Source: Hydrocurvibacter sp036169815
GTDB lineage: Bacteria > Campylobacterota > Campylobacteria > Campylobacterales > Sulfurimonadaceae
Assembly: GCA_036169815.1 (NCBI GenBank)
Contig: JAVHOA010000107.1
Location: 7,267-71,266, forward strand
Length of the DNA stretch: 64,000 nucleotides
Direction: 5' to 3'
Part shown: positions 60,099-64,000 of the stretch, in pieces
How the letters are laid out: each line of letters begins with the position of its first letter
Numbering within the stretch: position 1 is the first letter of the stretch
Notes under the pieces: model-generated
What the model was told of the DNA's origin: nothing
The model's input: only the letters and a program-made list of their open reading frames with translations
The model's database searches: none
Program-made: the position numbers and the translations under genes

Positions 60099-61031
60099 AT
60101 GCGCATCTATATCCTCTCAAGAAATGAAAACCTCTATTCCACAAAACGACTTGTCCAAGCCGCACAAGCCAAAAATTGGGAAGTCAAAGTAATCGACTAT
60201 TTGCAATGTTCCATTGAGATTATGAAGGGCGAACTGCGCGTCATTTATATGGGAAAAGAGTTGCCGCCACCCGATGCCATCATTCCACGCATCGGCGCAA
60301 GCCGTACTTTTTATGGTACTGCGATGGTGCGCCACTTTGAGATGATGGGTGCCTTTTCTACTTCAGGAAATCTTGCTATTGCAAGAAGTCGTGATAAGCT
60401 CAGAAGCCTTCAGATTCTCTCAAAAAATGGTGTGGATATGCCAAAAACTGTCTTTGCATCCAACAAATCAAGCGCAAAAGATGTCATTGCCCTCAGCGGC
60501 GGTGCACCTTTAGTGCTCAAGATTTTAGAGGGAACGCAAGGGGTGGGCGTTGTTTTGATGGATAGTGAAAAAGCAGCAAAATCGGTTTTGGATGCCTTTT
60601 ATGGCATGGATGTGAATTTTCTTGTCCAAGAGTATATCGAAGAAGCCAGCGGTGCGGATATAAGAGCCTTTGTCGTTGGCGGCGAGGTTGTAGGCGCTAT
60701 GAGACGCCAAGGTGCGGATGGCGATTTTCGCTCAAATCTGCATCAAGGTGGCAGTGCGACTGCACATAAACTCTCAAGAAAAGAGAAAACGACAGCCCTG
60801 CTTGCGGCAAAATCGATGGGGCTTGGCGTATGTGGTGTCGATATGATTCCCTCTGCTCGCGGTCCACTTGTGATGGAAGTAAACTCCTCTCCCGGCTTGG
60901 AGGGGATTGAAAAATCAACAAGCATTGATATTGCGGCAAAGATTATGGAGCATATACAAAAAAATGTTCTCCCAAAAGAGGATACAAGTACGAAAAAGAA
61001 AAAACATAAAAGGGATATTATAGGTGCATAA
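60099..61031 (+). CDS. rimK: ATP-grasp glutamate ligase RimK
   Basis: A 310-residue ATP-grasp ligase. It has a Rossmann-like start (RIYILSRNENLYSTKRLVQAA), the central ATP-grasp domain (VLKILEGTQGVGVVLMDSE; VQEYIEEASGADIRAFVVGG) and the metal site near the end (GVDMIPSARGPLVMEVNSSPGLEGIEK). The E. coli enzyme adds glutamate residues to ribosomal protein S6 and makes poly-glutamate. The Lys/Glu-rich tail (KEDTSTKKKKHKRDIIGA) is extra. It is flanked by a predicted aspartic protease and a peptidase gene, suggesting a reversible modification system. Confidence 0.93.
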   Translation: MRIYILSRNENLYSTKRLVQAAQAKNWEVKVIDYLQCSIEIMKGELRVIYMGKELPPPDAIIPRIGASRTFYGTAMVRHFEMMGAFSTSGNLAIARSRDKLRSLQILSKNGVDMPKTVFASNKSSAKDVIALSGGAPLVLKILEGTQGVGVVLMDSEKAAKSVLDAFYGMDVNFLVQEYIEEASGADIRAFVVGGEVVGAMRRQGADGDFRSNLHQGGSATAHKLSRKEKTTALLAAKSMGLGVCGVDMIPSARGPLVMEVNSSPGLEGIEKSTSIDIAAKIMEHIQKNVLPKEDTSTKKKKHKRDIIGA

Positions 61032-61033
61032 GC

Positions 61034-62068
61034 ATGGTGCAAGAAAAATTTTTTGATATTTTAAAACAGCTTATCCGCATTCCAAGCGTCGTAGGTGAAG
61101 AGCATCCGTTTTTTATGTTTGTAAAACGGGAACTCGACGAGATGGGTGTTGGGGTGGAGTATTATGATGGGGTGCTTGTTGCTAAGGGCGCAAAGCCTCA
61201 GAGTGGATATATTTCCGCACATGCAGACCGCAATGGGCTTGTTTGCACAGGACGCAATGAGTTTCAATACGCCGCTTTTATCGCAAAAAACCGAGCCGAT
61301 CTCAAAGGAAACTCTGCCTCTGAACAGTGGCTCAACAACTTCACAGAGCGCTTTGTAGATGAAAAAGTACAAGCATATGAACCTTGGTCTGGAAACTACC
61401 TTGGACTTGGAGTCATCAAAGAGGCGCAACTTTGTAAAAGACGCAACAATATTCTCTTTAGTATTGAGGGCTTTGAACATCTTTTTCCTGGCACGCCTAT
61501 CGCTTTTATGGATCGCCTTGAGCTCAAAGATGGTTGCATCAGTGCGCAGCTTGACAATGTCATCTCTATTGCTATTCTCATCTACATGTACGCCATTGGC
61601 TATGAGGGAACCGCTTTTTTTACCTCTGGTGAGGAAGCAGGAAAGAGTTGGAGATTTTTGCTTGAGTGGTTTTTGCGTTTTGACCTCTGCACAAATGAGC
61701 TTTTAGTCCTTGACACTAGTCCTTATAAAACACTCGATGAGATACAAAATATCGATATTGTCTTAAGAAATAGAGATGCCAATGCCCTTTTTCGCTCACC
61801 GCTGAAAAAAAAGATTACAAAAATAGCCCAAAAAGAGGGAATCCGCTTTGATTATAAAGATATCTATCTTAAATATAAAATAGAGCAAAATGAGGGGAAA
61901 GGTTCCATTGGAGTTACAGAGCTTGGACGGCTCATTGCTGCTACAAAAGGCTCCATTCAAGGCACGACGCTACAGATTCCAACCATTGGCTACCACACTG
62001 CCAATGAAACGACAACCATCAAATCGGTTGGAAGTATCATTACGGTTTTAAAGCGACTCTATCTCTAA
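61034..62068 (+). CDS. M20/M42-type metallopeptidase associated with RimK
   Basis: A 344-residue metallopeptidase-like protein: a first metal-site segment GYISAHADRNGL (about residue 53) and QLDNVISIAILIYMY (about residue 175), the TSGEEAGKSW segment (about 200) and a second-half LDTSPYKTL. The pattern fits the M42/M20 zinc-peptidase clan, with the Glu general base in GEEAG. It starts two bases after the rimK stop. Its likely substrates are glutamyl peptides or tails. It overlaps the convergent MnmC-like gene by 21 bases at the end. A TACATGTAC variant (61583) encodes IYMYA. Confidence 0.82.
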   Translation: MVQEKFFDILKQLIRIPSVVGEEHPFFMFVKRELDEMGVGVEYYDGVLVAKGAKPQSGYISAHADRNGLVCTGRNEFQYAAFIAKNRADLKGNSASEQWLNNFTERFVDEKVQAYEPWSGNYLGLGVIKEAQLCKRRNNILFSIEGFEHLFPGTPIAFMDRLELKDGCISAQLDNVISIAILIYMYAIGYEGTAFFTSGEEAGKSWRFLLEWFLRFDLCTNELLVLDTSPYKTLDEIQNIDIVLRNRDANALFRSPLKKKITKIAQKEGIRFDYKDIYLKYKIEQNEGKGSIGVTELGRLIAATKGSIQGTTLQIPTIGYHTANETTTIKSVGSIITVLKRLYL

Positions 62069-62815
62069 ATCGCTCAGTGGTTTTGCATCTGGATTACAGG
62101 CTATTTTGTGTAGCATATCTATTTTTTCATAGCCCACTAAAGGCGACAAAGAGGCAAGTGTAGAGCTTCTGCAACCCTGTGGCTTGTAAAGATAGATGAG
62201 AAATCCATTTTCATACAAAGCCAAACGCGTCGCGAGTGCAATAGAATACGTTGTTAAAATCCCATCTTGCCGCATCACTTTTGCAATAGCTGAAAAATAC
62301 TCTTTTGTCCACAAAATAGGATTGCTCGAGGGTGAAAATGCATCTTGATAGACGATGTCGAATTTTTGCTTACATGTAAGCAAAAACTCTCTCGCATCAC
62401 CCAAATAAAGGCTTACATGTAAGTATTCATCTTTGTAATTTCCTGTTGAGGAGAGTGCCTCTATAATGGGTGAAAACTCCGCAAATAACTCTGGATATTG
62501 AAAATTGACAAGCGAGGCGATGAGTGCTTTGTCAAACTCTGGAGAGTAAATTGTAAGCTTTTTCTTGATACCATGAAGCTTTAGATAATAGAGCGTTGCA
62601 AGGGTGTTAAACCCAAGTCCAAAGCAAATATCAAGGATTGCAACTTCCTCTTTTTGGCTTACATGTAAGAGTGCGGGAATAACATGTTTTTGCAAAGACT
62701 CCTGTAATGCACCATCTTTTGTAGAGTGATAATGCTCTTCAAACTCGTTCGAATAAGCCGTAAAACTCCCATCGTCACTTTGCACCATCGTGTGCGTTTT
62801 GTCGTTAAAATTCAA
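62048..62815 (-). CDS. MnmC-like SAM-dependent tRNA methyltransferase (methyltransferase domain only)
   Basis: A 255-residue DUF752/MnmC2-type methyltransferase with the SAM motif ILDICFGLGFNTLATLYYL (about residue 60), the acidic loop in YQDAFSPSSNPILWTKEYF (about 160-178) and the C-terminal CRSSTLAS. It methylates the aminomethyl group that MnmE/MnmG place on tRNA wobble uridine; the usual FAD oxidase half of MnmC is absent. mnmG is in the same window. It contains three perfect TTACATGTAA palindromes within 299 bases, one of them part of a perfect 24-bp palindrome. Its end overlaps the convergent peptidase gene. Confidence 0.88.
   Translation of the reverse strand: MNFNDKTHTMVQSDDGSFTAYSNEFEEHYHSTKDGALQESLQKHVIPALLHVSQKEEVAILDICFGLGFNTLATLYYLKLHGIKKKLTIYSPEFDKALIASLVNFQYPELFAEFSPIIEALSSTGNYKDEYLHVSLYLGDAREFLLTCKQKFDIVYQDAFSPSSNPILWTKEYFSAIAKVMRQDGILTTYSIALATRLALYENGFLIYLYKPQGCRSSTLASLSPLVGYEKIDMLHKIACNPDAKPLSDLEIESL
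62363..62386. repeat. 24-bp perfect palindrome containing TTACATGTAA copy 19
   Basis: Core at 62370-62379, with symmetry extending perfectly 12 bases each side (TTTTTGC and GCAAAAA flanks), inside the mnmC-like gene, encoding LLTCKQK. Confidence 0.9.
62413..62422. repeat. TTACATGTAA palindrome 20
   Basis: Perfect copy in the mnmC-like gene, encoding YLHVSL, 43 bases from copy 19. Confidence 0.9.
62659..62668. repeat. TTACATGTAA palindrome 21
   Basis: Perfect copy in the mnmC-like gene, encoding LLHVSQ. Confidence 0.9.
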
Positions 62816-62993
62816 ATTCTATTCTCCGATATATCTATCTTTTTCTGCAAGAAATCTACTGTAACAATGAAAGGGCACCTCTAAAAATACTAGCCAATTA
62901 AATTTTTATGGTCTGTGAATTCGCCGAATTTAAAGACGAAGAAATTTTTATGAACCTCAATCATCCTCGCGCATACAAAGAAGCACTCATGCG
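62816..62993. other. Spacer with an unassigned 42-codon plus-strand frame
   Basis: A plus-strand frame at 62908-63036 encodes MVCEFAEFKDEEIFMNLNHP..., with no family that I recognise; it runs antisense into the next gene. It may be a remnant of a lost gene. The mnmC promoter is also expected here. Confidence 0.35.
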
Positions 62994-63800
62994 CTATAGA
63001 AACGTAAAGGATAGCAGCTCCATCAAAGAACCATAATACGACGATAACGTATCCCAAGGATTCTCCCCATTAGCCCCATCTTCCGTCAAATAGACGTATC
63101 CGACATTCATGCTACTTAGTCTTTTGAGCTTCTCTTCACTCACCGCCGATGGCGCAATGCCATACCCGATAAGAGCAAATTTCGACGATGAATATTTGGA
63201 GGCATACGCTGGAGAAACGATCACATCATATCCATCCCCCTCATTTTCATAGATAATCGTTATATCAGACGCTTGAGCAATCTCTTCATCAGGATAAATA
63301 CCGGGATTGAGAACCATTTTTTGAGACACATTTCCCTCTTTGATAAAAGAACGTAACTCTTGATAATAGAAAGCGCTTTGAGATGATGCATTGACTTCAT
63401 CGACAAAAATACCGTCCAAGTTTGAATAACACTCTTTATAGCGAGAGATATCCGCTTTTACTTCCTCAATAGGACGTGCGCCATACTTGCTATAAACATA
63501 TCCAATCACTTTTACCGAATGGCTTTTAAGCCGATTAATCCCCTCTCGATACTCATAACTCATCGTCGTATTGCACTCAAGAGGACCACTGTTAGGATTA
63601 ATAATTGCAATGGTTTCGAGCGTTATATTCGCTTCTAAAAGACTCGTCCATGCAGGATCTGAGGGCTGAGAATAAAGGGGGATAAGCGCTCCCTTAAACG
63701 ACGCAGCAACGGGAGGACGCTCCGCCGTATCGCTTGAATTGGCGCGACAGCCAACGATAAAGAAAACAACAGCAGAAAGGAAAAGTAACTTTATAATCAT
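62994..63800 (-). CDS. Spherulin-4-like lipoprotein
   Basis: A 268-residue protein with a lipoprotein signal (MIIKLLFLSAVVFFIVGC, Cys18) and a TIM-barrel domain of the spherulin-4 family: ALIPLYSQPSDPAWTSLL, IAIINPNSGP, VIGYVYSKYGARP, IFVDEVNAS, KMVLNPGIYPDE and GYVYLTEDG. Spherulin-4 proteins are related to glycoside hydrolases, and the acidic residues in FVDEV could be catalytic. I start at base 63800, with GGA upstream; four extra codons are possible. It is probably anchored at the cell envelope and may act on exopolysaccharide. It stands alone here. Confidence 0.82.
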   Translation of the reverse strand: MIIKLLFLSAVVFFIVGCRANSSDTAERPPVAASFKGALIPLYSQPSDPAWTSLLEANITLETIAIINPNSGPLECNTTMSYEYREGINRLKSHSVKVIGYVYSKYGARPIEEVKADISRYKECYSNLDGIFVDEVNASSQSAFYYQELRSFIKEGNVSQKMVLNPGIYPDEEIAQASDITIIYENEGDGYDVIVSPAYASKYSSSKFALIGYGIAPSAVSEEKLKRLSSMNVGYVYLTEDGANGENPWDTLSSYYGSLMELLSFTFL

Positions 63801-64000
63801 AATAACATCCAAAATTAAATTTTAAACTACCTCTAAAAACTCTAGCAACCTTCAGCATGGCAGAGAGCTGTAAAATCAAGGCGACTCTTTAAATCCCTAT
63901 AATTAGGCACTTTGAGAAGTATATGTAAAATTAAAAAATTCACAGCCCATTTCCCCACATGTGCATCTTTTTCGCCATAATAAGATCGTAACCTTCAAGA
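63801..64000. other. Non-coding end of the window
   Basis: About 200 AT-rich bases upstream of the spherulin-4-like gene. No convincing ORF, RNA gene or repeat is visible; the gene's promoter is expected here. Confidence 0.4.

Noticed and set aside
1672..62668. TTACATGTAA as a transcription-factor operator
   Set aside because: Only 2 of 21 perfect copies lie between genes and neither is placed like a promoter site; a classical regulon does not explain the coding copies.
1..64000. CRISPR array, tRNA, rRNA, prophage or intact insertion sequence
   Set aside because: I looked for evenly spaced direct repeats, tRNA cloverleaf ends and transposase genes and saw none. The iterated palindrome is dispersed, not an array.

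Overview
The window looks like a chromosomal segment of a Campylobacterota bacterium (epsilonproteobacteria), most likely a free-living, Sulfurospirillum-like genus. The genus is a guess; the phylum is better supported. Evidence for the phylum is the gene order trxB, trxA, yraN, hom, aminotransferase, rlmB, rsmI, rpmE, rsmE, queD, queE, moaA, which I remember from Campylobacter jejuni (Cj0146c-Cj0161c). A petABC bc1 operon with a di-heme cytochrome c1, a fused hisIE, DUF2393 and FlhB-C-terminus-like proteins, and moderately AT-rich DNA all agree. I see no tRNA, rRNA, CRISPR array or intact insertion sequence.

Layout. 1-5.9 kb (+): the 3' end of a siroheme methyltransferase, a siroheme nitrite/sulfite reductase, ilvE, an SPFH protein, hisIE and a DUF2393 protein. 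5.9-21.9 kb (mostly -): a radical SAM protein, purF, dapB, trxB, trxA, yraN, a cytosolic formate dehydrogenase-type molybdoenzyme, an SDR, hom, an aminotransferase, mntP (+), two envelope proteins, then rRNA modification and ribosomal genes. 22-25.7 kb: molybdenum cofactor (moeA, moaA) and queuosine (queD, queE) genes, with a 43-codon ORF wedged between moaA and queE. 25.9-28.6 kb: cytochrome bc1 complex.

29.8-46.7 kb (-) is one long, tightly overlapping operon for an MSHA-type type IV pilus. It encodes a probable major pilin and five minor pilins, a 1.5-kilo-residue MshQ-like tip/adhesin protein (beta-helix, LamG, lectin-like and MshQ domains), the MshI/J/K/L/M/N/E/G machinery, and probably a 32-residue membrane peptide at the end. 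A nuclease-gene remnant sits in the gap between the pilins and mshQ. 48.8-57.5 kb (+) is a seven-gene sensory operon: an HD-GYP response regulator, a receiver protein, a di-heme peroxidase, a PAS histidine kinase, a globin-coupled hybrid kinase, an HDOD protein and a membrane histidine kinase. The pilus ATPase carries c-di-GMP-binding MshEN motifs, so the HD-GYP phosphodiesterase a few kilobases away could control the pilus. 57.6-63.8 kb holds ppnP, a Sel1-repeat protein, ribE, a RimK/RimB-type protease/peptidase trio, an MnmC methyltransferase and a spherulin-4-like lipoprotein.

The most striking signal is not a gene. The 10-bp palindrome TTACATGTAA, usually within CTTACATGTAAG, occurs 21 times perfectly, with at least 15 further one-base variants, spread over the whole window. 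Nineteen perfect copies lie inside unrelated coding sequences, where they write Leu-His-Val or Leu-Thr-Cys-Lys into the proteins. By my rough calculation chance would give well under one copy. This resembles a highly iterated palindrome system, like HIP1 of cyanobacteria, that I do not know to be described for this group.
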